Assembly (NCBI GenBank): GCA_963691905.1 | Contig: OY829892.1 | Location: 372,001 to 436,000, forward strand | Length of the DNA stretch: 64,000 nucleotides | Direction: 5' to 3' | Origin: QGON01 sp963691905 | Lineage (GTDB): Bacteria; Pseudomonadota; Gammaproteobacteria; Chromatiales; Chromatiaceae | Shown here: positions 35,591-44,988 of the stretch, one piece after another | Layout of the letters: every line of letters begins with the position of its first letter | How positions within the stretch are numbered: position 1 is the first letter of the stretch | Translations under genes and position numbers: made by a program | The notes under the pieces: model-generated | The model's database searches: none | What the model was told of the DNA's origin: nothing | Seen by the model: only the letters and a program-made list of their open reading frames with translations

Positions 35591-38500
35591 TTAGATCAAA
35601 ACATCCACACGGGGCGCAGCCTTCGCATCCTTATCCAACTCCGGACGACACACGGCTGTCCGGCTGGGATCGATAGCATACTTGTTGACCAGAAAATCCT
35701 CCACCGATTCTGCCCTCTGGCGCGCTAACTCCAGCAACTTCTCGTCTGTGACTGATTTTGGCTTGGGGGGCAGTTTGAGTGCCTTTTTCGTCTTCTTGCC
35801 GTTTTTTATACTAGATTTATCGTCTTTTACTGCAACTTTTGCCGCATCCGCCTTGGCCGCTTCTGCCTTCGCCGCATCAACCTTGGTCTGCCACGCCTCC
35901 TGACTCCGACGGTCAAACTCGACTCGATCTGCTTCTGTGGCAAAACCACATAGCTTAATGGCAATGCCCGAACGTGACTTCAGCACCTCAGCCACCTTTT
36001 GCAGATATTTCCGATGTTCACCTTCCAACTCCCCGGAAGCTGCTGCAAAAGCGACCGGATCCAGGCGGATCGCGGAATTGCTGTCTGCCAGATGTGTGGC
36101 AATTGCTATCGCCGTTCCGTAGGGAAAAAATGCTGCACCAAGCGTAGCCAGCGCACCCGTCTTGATCGCTTTACCCAACGCAATCGAAATCACATCGCTT
36201 GGGTCTATCTGGAGGTTACCCATCTCCCCGGAGACGGGGATGTTCAAAACGATGTTGTCGTTTTTATCCTCCAATATACCGAGGGCGGTATCCAGCGGCA
36301 TGGAGATCTTTGCAGTGAGTTTCTGCGCCTTTTCGTCACTCACCGGAGAAACCTCAAGTCTGTTGATTTCGATCTTGTTGTCCGCCGCAATCTGTCCCTT
36401 GTCGAGATTAAAGTCCATGGTCAGATCCAACTCGCCACTGTCCATCTTGTAACCTATGGTGTCTCCTGAATAAGAGGAGACCTTAGGCAGCTCAAACGCA
36501 TCGATCTTACCTTTAACATGACCGCTGGGAGGGCGATAAAAAGGTGTGTACTCAGCATCCAATGTGAAACGGGTGTGCCTGCCAAGATTGGCGTTAAGAT
36601 GGAGACTGGTCAGCTTCTCCGGTTGGGTACTGTCTATTCCCTCTACCTCGAAAGCTTCGATGATTGTCGTCATGGCAAAGGGGGGATCGACATAATCATC
36701 CCGCACATGGATTTTATTCTCCCCCTGCCAGACGATCTGATCGATCACAATCGGCAGCGGCATTTCGACAGCCCCCTCTGTTTGCGGTTCAGACTGCGCC
36801 GGTTTTTCTTCGGTCTCCTCCAGTTTCATCCCGACCTCCTGAAGCGAGACTGCGGGCTGTGCTTCAGCCTCGACCTTGGCAGCCTCCCCTGTCAACAGTT
36901 CAGTCATCACTGCCTGAAAGGCGACCACGTTCCAGTGACCTTTGGAGGATCTTCTCAGGGTCTTTTCAATGCCCTGTTTTTCGATCTGTTTTATGACTAA
37001 TCCGTCCTCCATTGAAAATGACCAGTTGCGGAGATGGATCGATTCAGTGAACAGGATACGTTCCCCCTCCTGCTCAACGGGCGCAGAAAGTTCCAGCCCT
37101 TTGAAAGCGGTCTCCGCCATAGCCAGGCGATTACCCTCGGTTATGGCCACCTCCGTCATCTTCAGCTGCTCCAAGGCAAGCAAGACCACTTGACTGCGGG
37201 TGTCGCGAAAGGTGATGCCATCGAGTTGTGAACTACCCTCTGCAGTGACAGCCGGCACTTCACCGCCGGTCTGCAGCGCAAATCGGCCGTTCCACTCAAA
37301 CTGCTCATTGGTTAGCGCCATTCCCGGATCAGGCACATTTCCCTCAAATGATTTCAACCCCAGGCGGCCATCGGTTGCCAATGTCATGGCAGCCATATCA
37401 GGGTCAGGTTGATCCAGAGAAAAATCCCCTGACCAAAGCACCTCCGCCAACTGCACCGCCCCCTGCGGAATGGAGAGGTCCATCCCATCCACCCTAAGAT
37501 CGCTGTGATTCGAGAGCTGCAGTCCCCCCGCCTCATTTCTGTCCATCTTGAATCGCAGCTTGCCGAGTTTCAGGGCAGCAACCGCAATCTGTGCCTGTTG
37601 TTCACCCGCGCTGTTGATCAGCAGGTGACCTAAATCCATATCCCCTTCGACCTTGAGTGCCTGGCCTTTCAGCACCACATCTCCCTGCCAATTCATCTTT
37701 TCCAGAGAGAGGGCATTTTGCGAATCAGAAAGCGCTATCTGACCTGACACAATTTTAGCTCGGTTGGAGAGTTCAATCTGTCCCGCCTTATCGATAACGA
37801 GTTTGAGATCCAAACCGCTGATCTCTACTGCCTCTGTAGCCACTTCTCCCAGATCAGAGGCACGGCCATCCATTTTTGTCTGCTTTAATCCAAGATCGCC
37901 AATCACCTGCAGATGCAGGCCCTGAGTACCCTGAGTCAATTGAACCCTTCCCTTCCAACGGGTTGCACCACTCACTATCTTCATTACCGGGTTGGGCAGA
38001 TCGACCTGGGTCAGTTGATGGCTGAGACTGCCGTTCAGATCCAGTTCCAGCCCCGCCGCAGAGGACCAACCACCCTTCGTGCTACCGTTCCACCGGGTCG
38101 ACTTGTCAGCCACCTCAACCCAAGGCGTCAGCAGCTGGAGTGAATCCGTTCCCAGGTTACCATCGGTACTCCAGCGGAAACGTCCTTCCGGTTTTAGTTC
38201 GACTTTGAAGGCGCTATCGATGGTTAGCTGGCCCTTTAAGCGTGGCACCACCCCCGTGACCAACGCCTGTATCGGGTCCAGTAAAATCTGCTCCAGTCCC
38301 AATTGCCCGGCAACCCAGGGCTCATCCACAAACGGCCTGCTCTCTCCCGTTAGCTCCACAGGTGCCTGGTTGAACTTGCCGGAGAGGCTGAAACGGGCAC
38401 TGCGTTGAGGCTCCCAACTCATTAAATCTTCAAGCTGGAGACTATCGATCTCCAGCTCACTATTAAAATCGCCATTGGTGTATGTGACCGTCGTGTTGGC

Positions 38501-38974
38501 GATCTTCAATTGATCAATTGCAAATCCCCAAGGTTCTCCCTCTCCACCCATGGCCTCGCCGCCAAGGGTGCGTATCACGATACCGCCAAAGTGCACCACG
38601 CCCTCTGCCTTCTGCTCCATACCGAGTTGCAGGCCATCGACCTCAACCATACGAAGCCGGGCGCGGCGACTGAAGAGGAAGTGCCAGACAATCTCCGCGC
38701 TGCAATGCTTCAACTCCACACGTCGTTCTCCCTCGCCTATGGCGGAGAGTCCACGCAGATGGAAACGGCCGCTGAAGGGATTGAAATCGACATCCTCGAT
38801 CTCCACCTTTCGTATCCCATGATCAAGCATATAGCTGCTGATGCCCATCTGTATGCCAAACGGGATAAAGACGAGTACACCGATGATGAGCAGAGTGATG
38901 CCACCTGTTATCGCCATGAACCGTCTGGATTTCAGCCTGGCGGTAATAATTTTTATCAGCAGGTCAACGGTCAT
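35591..38974 (-). CDS. DUF748 (AsmA-like) giant envelope protein
   Basis: 1127 residues. One N-terminal helix (GGITLLIIGVLVFIPFGI) anchors a very long, beta-rich periplasmic part with repeated short strands, as in AsmA-type bridge proteins that carry lipids between membranes. Towards the C-terminus is the DUF748 hallmark DPSDVISIALGKAIKTGA, then a helical, Ala/Lys-rich linker and an OmpA-like tail ending in VDVLI. Its role in lipid transport is inferred from AsmA relatives. It is probably co-transcribed with the sigma54 activator. Confidence 0.85.
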   Translation of the reverse strand: MTVDLLIKIITARLKSRRFMAITGGITLLIIGVLVFIPFGIQMGISSYMLDHGIRKVEIEDVDFNPFSGRFHLRGLSAIGEGERRVELKHCSAEIVWHFLFSRRARLRMVEVDGLQLGMEQKAEGVVHFGGIVIRTLGGEAMGGEGEPWGFAIDQLKIANTTVTYTNGDFNSELEIDSLQLEDLMSWEPQRSARFSLSGKFNQAPVELTGESRPFVDEPWVAGQLGLEQILLDPIQALVTGVVPRLKGQLTIDSAFKVELKPEGRFRWSTDGNLGTDSLQLLTPWVEVADKSTRWNGSTKGGWSSAAGLELDLNGSLSHQLTQVDLPNPVMKIVSGATRWKGRVQLTQGTQGLHLQVIGDLGLKQTKMDGRASDLGEVATEAVEISGLDLKLVIDKAGQIELSNRAKIVSGQIALSDSQNALSLEKMNWQGDVVLKGQALKVEGDMDLGHLLINSAGEQQAQIAVAALKLGKLRFKMDRNEAGGLQLSNHSDLRVDGMDLSIPQGAVQLAEVLWSGDFSLDQPDPDMAAMTLATDGRLGLKSFEGNVPDPGMALTNEQFEWNGRFALQTGGEVPAVTAEGSSQLDGITFRDTRSQVVLLALEQLKMTEVAITEGNRLAMAETAFKGLELSAPVEQEGERILFTESIHLRNWSFSMEDGLVIKQIEKQGIEKTLRRSSKGHWNVVAFQAVMTELLTGEAAKVEAEAQPAVSLQEVGMKLEETEEKPAQSEPQTEGAVEMPLPIVIDQIVWQGENKIHVRDDYVDPPFAMTTIIEAFEVEGIDSTQPEKLTSLHLNANLGRHTRFTLDAEYTPFYRPPSGHVKGKIDAFELPKVSSYSGDTIGYKMDSGELDLTMDFNLDKGQIAADNKIEINRLEVSPVSDEKAQKLTAKISMPLDTALGILEDKNDNIVLNIPVSGEMGNLQIDPSDVISIALGKAIKTGALATLGAAFFPYGTAIAIATHLADSNSAIRLDPVAFAAASGELEGEHRKYLQKVAEVLKSRSGIAIKLCGFATEADRVEFDRRSQEAWQTKVDAAKAEAAKADAAKVAVKDDKSSIKNGKKTKKALKLPPKPKSVTDEKLLELARQRAESVEDFLVNKYAIDPSRTAVCRPELDKDAKAAPRVDVLI

Positions 38975-39342
38975 GTCACTTTTCCTTGTTTACCAATGAG
39001 AGAGTGGGACAAAATACGCCTGTCACTCCTTCTCTAGTCTATACCTTCCCAAAGATCAGAAGTACCTTCCCGTCGCCATCAGAATTCGATCAAACGAAAC
39101 TCAATCAAGGCGTGGAAAAGTGAATATTGTTCCCCACCTGCACGGTTTTATTTCCCAGAGCACGGAAAGAAAAGTGGTTTTTTTGCCCGTTTTGGAGCAA
39201 AAAACGTGACCCTGATCTCACTTCTTCGGGGGATGCAAAAATGCGTGCGTCGATACCGGAAAAAGTGTGAACTGGAGACTGAAGAAGTCCCGCTGTCGCA
39301 CCGATATCCTGGGTAACAGAAATATATTCAACGGGTGCAGCC
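38975..39342. other. 368-base gap with consecutive hairpins upstream of a surface lipoprotein
   Basis: Several pairing segments stand in a row: TTTTTTGC/GCAAAAAA around 39178-39206, GTGA/TCAC at 39206-39221, and ACTTCTTC at 39220 complementary to GAAGAAGT at 39281. This could be a structured 5' leader of the lipoprotein mRNA. I could not match it to a riboswitch class, including the c-di-GMP type. Confidence 0.35.
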
Positions 39343-41034
39343 ATGAAAGCCTTACAAAACATCTTCGCAATGGTACTTACCGGAATCCTGGTTACCGCAT
39401 GTGGCGGAGGTGACAGTATCAGCGAGGCAACCACTTCCAATAGAGTGGAGTTCGGCGGCAGTGTAGGCGACGGACCTGTCGTGGGCGCAACCGTGACGAT
39501 CCGCAACCGCAACTTCGAGGTCATCTCCTCCACGACCAGCGACAACCAAGCCAACTTCGCCTATGTTGGCGAGATCGCCGATGAACAGTTTCCCCTGATC
39601 ATCGAAGCTACTCTTGGTATCGACCTGGTAACCAATGCACAGCCCGACTTCACTCTCACCGCAGTGGTCATGGATCGCAGTCAAACCCGCATCAACCTGA
39701 ACCCCCACTCCACCATGATCGTGAAGACCGCCCTGGCAATGTCGGGTGGACTTAACCTCGCCAACCTCAACAGCGCCCGTGAAGCGGTAATCACCAAGAT
39801 GAACTTCGGCCTCGACACCGCCCTGGTAACCGACCCCATCACCAACGATATCACCGACAACAATGTTGCAGTGATTACCAAGGCCAGTGAAGTCTTCGGT
39901 GAAATGGTACGCCGTGCCAGCTACTGGATCGGCAACAACATCGATGAAGATGCAGTTTTCAACGCACTGGCAGCCGATTTGATCGACGGCGCACTGGATG
40001 GCATTGGCGGACCAGGTACCAACGCCCGCTATACCGCCATCGCCCATGTGGTATCCGCCCAGGTACTGATCGAAGCCATGCTCAATGATCTGCAGGTCAA
40101 CAATGCTTCCGCCACCCTGGCGCTGGACAACGCTATCGAGCAGATCATGGGTAATGCGGGCACAGCCAACCGCTCCACAACCACTGTGACGATCAACGAC
40201 CTGATGATTGAGCAGGCCAAGTTCGCACTGGCCGCAGCCCGGGCCATCGATCCGAATGTGACCTTCGATAACCTCCTCACCGTTCTCTTCAGCCTGGGCA
40301 GCGATGTTTCCACCACCGCTATCTCCCAAGGTTTGGGAGATAGCGGCATGAGCGGCAGTGTCACTGTTTCAATCGACCAGTCCATCTCGCTTGCCGCCAG
40401 CAGCAACACCGGCGGCGTCAGCGACATCAACGTGGCCGCCAACAGCCCGGTCAGTATCAATACCGATGGTGGCAACACTGATGGCGGCAACACCGATGGT
40501 GGCGCAACCCCAGTTGACCACCAGCCAGTGGCTCAGGCTGATAGCGCTTCCACCATTGAGAATTCCGCCGTCACCATCAATCTGTTGAGCAACGACAGTG
40601 GCCTTGAGGATGGCCCGGTGACTCTGACTGTCACAGGCAGCGCCAGCCACGGTACCCTGCAGGTGAACAGTGACGGCACCGTGACCTACAGTCCTGCAAG
40701 TGGCTACCGCGGCGTGGACAGCTTCATCTATCAGATCACTGATACAGATGGCGACTCGGCAACCGCCAGCGTCAACCTGACCGTGGATTGCCTCAACCAG
40801 TGCAGCTCTAGCGTACGCATTGCCTGGAATGCTAGCACCGGCGGGGATGTGGCAAGCTATAACCTCTATCACCGCACCAGCAGCGGCAATTATGGCGACC
40901 CGATCGCAGTCGGTAACGTCGTCACCCACGACCTGGATGTTGACGGGGTAGGCAACCACTATTTCGTAGTTACCGCTGTCAATCTCGGTGGCCACGAGTC
41001 AGGCTTCTCCAGCGAAGTCAGCGTTCAACTCTGA
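39343..41034 (+). CDS. Surface lipoprotein with Ig-like and FN3-like repeats
   Basis: 563 residues. The signal peptide ends in a lipobox (TGILVTACGGG). Residues 30-120 resemble a carboxypeptidase-regulatory or transthyretin-like strand set. The middle is Asn/Ala-rich and helical. A short linker of TDGGN units (about 375-390) precedes a cadherin-like Big_9-type domain (TVTYSPASGYRGVDSFIYQI) and a C-terminal FN3-like domain with VRIAWNASTGGDVASYNLYH. It is probably anchored on the outer membrane and may serve in adhesion or matrix. It is followed by a terminator. Confidence 0.75.
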   Translation: MKALQNIFAMVLTGILVTACGGGDSISEATTSNRVEFGGSVGDGPVVGATVTIRNRNFEVISSTTSDNQANFAYVGEIADEQFPLIIEATLGIDLVTNAQPDFTLTAVVMDRSQTRINLNPHSTMIVKTALAMSGGLNLANLNSAREAVITKMNFGLDTALVTDPITNDITDNNVAVITKASEVFGEMVRRASYWIGNNIDEDAVFNALAADLIDGALDGIGGPGTNARYTAIAHVVSAQVLIEAMLNDLQVNNASATLALDNAIEQIMGNAGTANRSTTTVTINDLMIEQAKFALAAARAIDPNVTFDNLLTVLFSLGSDVSTTAISQGLGDSGMSGSVTVSIDQSISLAASSNTGGVSDINVAANSPVSINTDGGNTDGGNTDGGATPVDHQPVAQADSASTIENSAVTINLLSNDSGLEDGPVTLTVTGSASHGTLQVNSDGTVTYSPASGYRGVDSFIYQITDTDGDSATASVNLTVDCLNQCSSSVRIAWNASTGGDVASYNLYHRTSSGNYGDPIAVGNVVTHDLDVDGVGNHYFVVTAVNLGGHESGFSSEVSVQL

Positions 41035-41067
41035 TTCAATACTCCCTGGACAAGGATGTCTAATTTT

Positions 41068-41094
41068 CGCCGGTCACTTCAACCGGCGTTTTTT
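41068..41094 (+). terminator. Intrinsic terminator after the lipoprotein gene
   Basis: CGCCGGT-cacttca-ACCGGCG is followed by six T, a classical intrinsic terminator 34 bases after the stop. Confidence 0.85.
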
Positions 41095-41212
41095 CGTGAT
41101 ATAAAGCCCACTTTATCGCGCACGCTGTTGCGCTGCCGAATCATGAAATTAGACTGCCCAATACCAGATCCATGAAAAACGACGCCACTGTCGTCTCATC
41201 CGCTTATCAACA

Positions 41213-42100
41213 ATGACTTTTCGTATCGGCCTGAAACCTTTCTTGATTGTCACTCTGCTCCTGCTGGGGTTCTCCACTGCGACTCGGGCCAACCTTGTAG
41301 AAGAGGGTGCCAGACTGATCGAACAGGGCAAAACGGAGCAAGCGCTGCATCTGTTCAAGAAAGCGGCCACCGCAGGGGACAGCTTGGGTGCTTACGGTCT
41401 GGGTGTGCTCTATTTCCAGGGTATTGGCGTTGAAACAGATCCGGAAAAGGCGACCCAATGGTTCAGCCTTGCTGCCGAAAAAGGCCATGCGCCCGCCCAG
41501 TTCAATCTGGGAAACGCTTATCTCAACGGTCGTGGCACCCAACAGGATATCAACAAAGCGGAATATTGGTGGCGCAAGGCATCCATGCAAGGCTACTCCC
41601 GGGCACAGTTCAATCTCGGCTCACTGCTCACCAGCGAAAGGAGTGGTCAGGCCAACCACGAAGAGGGGATCGCCTGGTTCCGTGCTGCCGCTTCTCAGGG
41701 CGAAGAACAGGCAGCACAGAAGCTCATGGAACTCGACGAGCCGATCACCTATGACCGGATAACGACCGACTGGCAACGTGAACCACTCCGCAGCGAAAGC
41801 CGCCTGCTTACCCTGCCGGTAGAACACTACACCATCCATTTCCTCTCCGCCAAGGCCCCTGAGACTGCAATCCACTTTGTGCAACAGCACAAGCTTCAGG
41901 GGAAGGCGCTACTGTTCCGTTTTACAAGGGAAAAGGAGATCTGGACGGGGGTAGTCTTCGGAGCCTATACAAGCAGGGCTGAGGCCACTGCCACCATCGA
42001 ACGTCTCAACCCATCCCTGAAGAGATTGCAGGCGTGGGTGCGCCCGATAAGGGATATTCAGAAAAACATCCTGGCAGAGGATTTCAGGCGCTCCCAGTAG
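41213..42100 (+). CDS. Sel1-repeat protein with SPOR-like C-terminus
   Basis: 295 residues with a signal peptide (PFLIVTLLLLGFSTATRA). Four Sel1-type repeats fill residues 45-175, with the pattern GAYGLGVLYFQGIGVETDPEKA and FNLGNAYLNGRGTQQD. The C-terminal 80 residues have the SPOR order (HYTIHFLSAKAPETA, VVFGAYTSRAEATATIERL), which binds glycan strands of denuded peptidoglycan. It is therefore likely periplasmic and active at the division site or in envelope stress. Confidence 0.85.
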   Translation: MTFRIGLKPFLIVTLLLLGFSTATRANLVEEGARLIEQGKTEQALHLFKKAATAGDSLGAYGLGVLYFQGIGVETDPEKATQWFSLAAEKGHAPAQFNLGNAYLNGRGTQQDINKAEYWWRKASMQGYSRAQFNLGSLLTSERSGQANHEEGIAWFRAAASQGEEQAAQKLMELDEPITYDRITTDWQREPLRSESRLLTLPVEHYTIHFLSAKAPETAIHFVQQHKLQGKALLFRFTREKEIWTGVVFGAYTSRAEATATIERLNPSLKRLQAWVRPIRDIQKNILAEDFRRSQ

Positions 42101-42117
42101 ACGTACCAAAATACGAA

Positions 42118-43014
42118 TCAGACTTTCCATCTCCTAAGCTGTTGCTGGTAAAAACCGGGATCCAGCACTGTTGCACCCTGCCGGCCGACCAGTGCCGAGG
42201 CAAAGGAGTGGGCACGGAACAACAGGGTTTTGAGATCCCACTGGCGTAGCAGGCCCAGAATGCATACGCTGGCAAAGGCATCCCCGGCACCCACTGTGTC
42301 CACCACGGAAATTTCATCCTGTGGCACAACCGTCTCAAATTCGCCAAGCTGGTTCAGGGCGAAGGCGCCCCGACTTCCCCGAGTCACAATAATGAGTTCC
42401 AACCCGCGGTCATGCAGCAATTTCTCCGCACTGCTTCGCAGATCTCCCCGATCCCCGCACAACATCTCTACTTCATTCTCATTGAGTTTCGCCCAGGTGC
42501 TGCCATCCAGCATCTGTTTCACCTCTTCAGCCTCCCACCAGGGCGGCCTCAGATTGACGTCCAGAAAGACAGGGGCGGGATGGCTGGCTTTCAAAGACTC
42601 CAGGGCAGCTTTCGCCTCAGGACGCCTCAAACCCAGACTGCCATGGTAGATCAGTACCGCATCGAGAGGCGGCATTGCGCAGTCCTGGATAAAATCGTAG
42701 GCGCGGTCAGCAACAATCTCGAAATCAGGCTCCCCCTCTCTGAGGGTTACATTCACCGTGCCTGTCGGATGGATACAATCGAGCTGCAACCCTGCCTCAT
42801 TCATCCCCCACTGCTGCATAGTGTCCCGAATCCGCCGCCCCGAAGCATCGTCTCCGACACGACTGATAAGCAGGGGGGCTGCCCCAAACGCCTGTAGATT
42901 CCAGGCAACATTGAAGGGTGCGCCACCCAATACCCGGTTGCCGTCCTCGAAACAGTCAAAAAGCACTTCGCCAAAGATTACCGGTACAGTTTTCACGGCA
43001 TAACCCGATCCCAT
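42118..43014 (-). CDS. PfkB-family carbohydrate kinase
   Basis: 298 residues with the ribokinase fold. The N-terminal GGAPFNVAWNLQAFG and the C-terminal anion-hole motif DTVGAGDAFAS (catalytic Asp) are both present. The closest look is to fructokinase-like enzymes, which phosphorylate a sugar with ATP; the exact sugar is not certain. The gene lies 21 bases downstream of the LysR-type regulator in the same direction. Confidence 0.85.
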   Translation of the reverse strand: MGSGYAVKTVPVIFGEVLFDCFEDGNRVLGGAPFNVAWNLQAFGAAPLLISRVGDDASGRRIRDTMQQWGMNEAGLQLDCIHPTGTVNVTLREGEPDFEIVADRAYDFIQDCAMPPLDAVLIYHGSLGLRRPEAKAALESLKASHPAPVFLDVNLRPPWWEAEEVKQMLDGSTWAKLNENEVEMLCGDRGDLRSSAEKLLHDRGLELIIVTRGSRGAFALNQLGEFETVVPQDEISVVDTVGAGDAFASVCILGLLRQWDLKTLLFRAHSFASALVGRQGATVLDPGFYQQQLRRWKV

Positions 43015-43035
43015 CGATAAGCAGGAGCAGTATTC

Positions 43036-43977
43036 CTACCCCGGCCCGGCGTCCAAACTTTCCTTGCCGCCAAACACTTCCCTCATGATTTCAAGAAACC
43101 GCTTTGATTGAGGTGAAATGAACTTACCGCGTCGCAGCACAATACCGTAACTACGATCCGGAAAATATTCCCCGAGGGGAATCTTCACCACCTTTTCATC
43201 CCCGGTCAGGCAGAGATCAGTAACGATAGAGATGCCCATACCATTCTCGACATATCGCTTGATCACCTCCCAGCCTCCCGCTTCCAGGGTGACCTTGTAG
43301 CTGGCGTTGTGCTGTTCAAAAACCAGATCGACCATGCGCCAGGTACTCAGGTGGTGGGGTGGCAAAATCAGCCCGTAGGGACTGATGTCTTTCAGGGTAA
43401 CCCTCGACTTGTCCGCCAACGGATGTCCCAGCGGGGTTATCAACGCGGGGCCATAGTTCACAACCGGTTCGTAGGTCACATCGTCCGGCACTTCCAGCAT
43501 GGAACCGATGGCAAAATCGGCCTCATCAGCGCGTAGCATCGTCATCCCGTCGCGCCCGGTCACATTGTGCAGTTTCAACCGTATACCTGGAAAACGTTCG
43601 GCAAAACGCCGTAGTGGCTCTGGCAGGATGTAGAGTATCGTCGACTCACCCGCCGCTATATTGAGTTCACCACTCTCAAGCTTTCCGCAAGCGGCGGAAA
43701 AGGTCTCCCGCAACTTGTCCATCCCCTCCACCAGGGGCTGCGCCAACTTGTAGAGAGTCTCCCCCTCCGACGTCAGTTTGATCTTTGGACCGCGGCGTTC
43801 AAACAGCACTGTGTCGAATTCACGTTCCAGCGCCTGGATCTGCAAGGATACGGTCGGCTGACTGAGGTAGATGCGTTCTGCCGCCTGGCTGATAGAACCG
43901 GTCTGGGCAGCGTGACAAAAAGCTCGCAGCTGCTTCAGGCGGTTTTGTTTGTAATAGACTTGAGGGGTGGAAGCCAT
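43036..43977 (-). CDS. LysR-family transcription regulator
   Basis: 313 residues. The N-terminal winged helix has LKQLRAFCHAAQTGSISQAAERIYLSQPTVSLQIQ, and a periplasmic-binding-like sensor follows (ELNIAAGESTILYILPEPL). It is of the CysB-like branch by general pattern, which often answers sulfur or nitrogen signals, but the ligand is unknown. ATG at 43977 is chosen over a TTG at 44001 because GGAGCGCCT precedes it. It diverges from the ion-channel gene and may control the sugar kinase that follows. Confidence 0.85.
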   Translation of the reverse strand: MASTPQVYYKQNRLKQLRAFCHAAQTGSISQAAERIYLSQPTVSLQIQALEREFDTVLFERRGPKIKLTSEGETLYKLAQPLVEGMDKLRETFSAACGKLESGELNIAAGESTILYILPEPLRRFAERFPGIRLKLHNVTGRDGMTMLRADEADFAIGSMLEVPDDVTYEPVVNYGPALITPLGHPLADKSRVTLKDISPYGLILPPHHLSTWRMVDLVFEQHNASYKVTLEAGGWEVIKRYVENGMGISIVTDLCLTGDEKVVKIPLGEYFPDRSYGIVLRRGKFISPQSKRFLEIMREVFGGKESLDAGPG

Positions 43978-44148
43978 AGGCGCTCCATGAATTTCGCTCA
44001 ACCGGGGATCGATTTATACCCCACAATAACCAATACAAGATAAAAAAACTATTTGCCTGCACAATAAAACACACTCAACACTTGATTGAAGGTGAGGGTC
44101 GGCTTAGCCTTAATTACTGGAAGTCACATCAAGATATAAAAGGACACC

Positions 44149-44469
44149 ATGGAGACGACACTGCACTTTTTACAGATATTTTCCCAGGCCCTTTTCTACA
44201 CCGCCCCCATTCTCCTGTTTCTTGTCACGCTTATCCTGCTTATCGCAGCTGTTATTGCCCGGCATGAACCCTTGCCTATCAACCTCGCTATCTACATGTC
44301 CTTCATCACTGCAATGACCATTGGTTACGGTGATTTCACGCCCAAAAAACCCCTGTCCAGATTATTGGCTATTCTTCTTGGCATCATCGGCGTAATTTTT
44401 ACCGGCATCATTGTTGCGGCAGCCGTCTATGCAACTCAACAGGCACTTCATACCACGCTGGGCAGATAG
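44149..44469 (+). CDS. Minimal two-helix potassium channel
   Basis: 106 residues: an N-terminal helix (APILLFLVTLILLIAAVI), a pore helix with the selectivity filter TIGYGDF, and a second membrane helix (LLAILLGIIGVIFTGIIVAAAVY). This is the KcsA-type core with no cytosolic regulator domain. It should form a tetrameric K+ channel. The pentapeptide gene follows 9 bases later. Confidence 0.85.
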   Translation: METTLHFLQIFSQALFYTAPILLFLVTLILLIAAVIARHEPLPINLAIYMSFITAMTIGYGDFTPKKPLSRLLAILLGIIGVIFTGIIVAAAVYATQQALHTTLGR

Positions 44470-44478
44470 GAGAGAAAC

Positions 44479-44817
44479 ATGAAGAAACCCGAAATAAAGC
44501 AGGACGTTATGTATCAGTTACTGCGGGATGAGAAGATAACCGAGTTCAATCAGCGAAGGGCAGATGGAGAGTCCTGCAATCTGCAGCAGGCGGATCTGCG
44601 GGGATTGGATCTACGCGAACTGGATGCACGAGGCCTGGACATGCGTGGCGCGTATCTGCGTCAGGCAGACCTGCGGGGATTGAACCTGTCGGAAACACAA
44701 ATGGAGGGAACCAGCATCAACGGCGCAAAGATCTCCGGGGCCTTTTTTCCCAAAGAGCTGACACCGGAAGAGATTTCCCTGTCACTGGTACATGGTACGC
44801 GGATGCGCTACCGCTGA
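44479..44817 (+). CDS. Pentapeptide-repeat protein
   Basis: 112 residues. Residues 33-85 run as A(D/N)LxX pentapeptides (LQQADLRGLDLRELDARGL then YLRQADLRGLNL), which form a right-handed four-sided beta helix. The family has varied roles. Here it is probably a partner or gate of the adjacent small K+ channel, judged only from the 9-base gap. Confidence 0.8.
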   Translation: MKKPEIKQDVMYQLLRDEKITEFNQRRADGESCNLQQADLRGLDLRELDARGLDMRGAYLRQADLRGLNLSETQMEGTSINGAKISGAFFPKELTPEEISLSLVHGTRMRYR

Positions 44818-44848
44818 AGATATTTGACTCCGCCCCCTAGCTTGTCTT

Positions 44849-44967
44849 GGTGCGCATGGCGCACCCTGCACTTCCTAGAATAGTAGGTCGTGTTAGTGCA
44901 GCGTAACGCGACAATAATGGTGCAAATTGTTGGGATACGGCCAAAAAGACGGCCTAACCCAACCTAC
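44849..44967. repeat. Palindromic repeat family 2 unit plus a longer inverted GTAGG...CCTAC unit
   Basis: GGTGCGCATGGCGCACC (44849-44865) is a family-2 palindrome. Next to it 44883-44967 runs from GTAGGTCGTG to CCCAACCTAC; its ends are an imperfect inverted pair, and a copy of GTAGGTTGGGTTAGGCC reads on the minus strand. The pair fills the gap between the pentapeptide gene and the 3' end of tatC. Confidence 0.65.
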
Positions 44968-44988
44968 ACGCGCAAGCTCACCAGCATC

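Noticed and set aside
39205..39310. c-di-GMP (GEMM) or cobalamin riboswitch
   Set aside because: Conserved core segments of either class could not be found in order; only general pairing remains.
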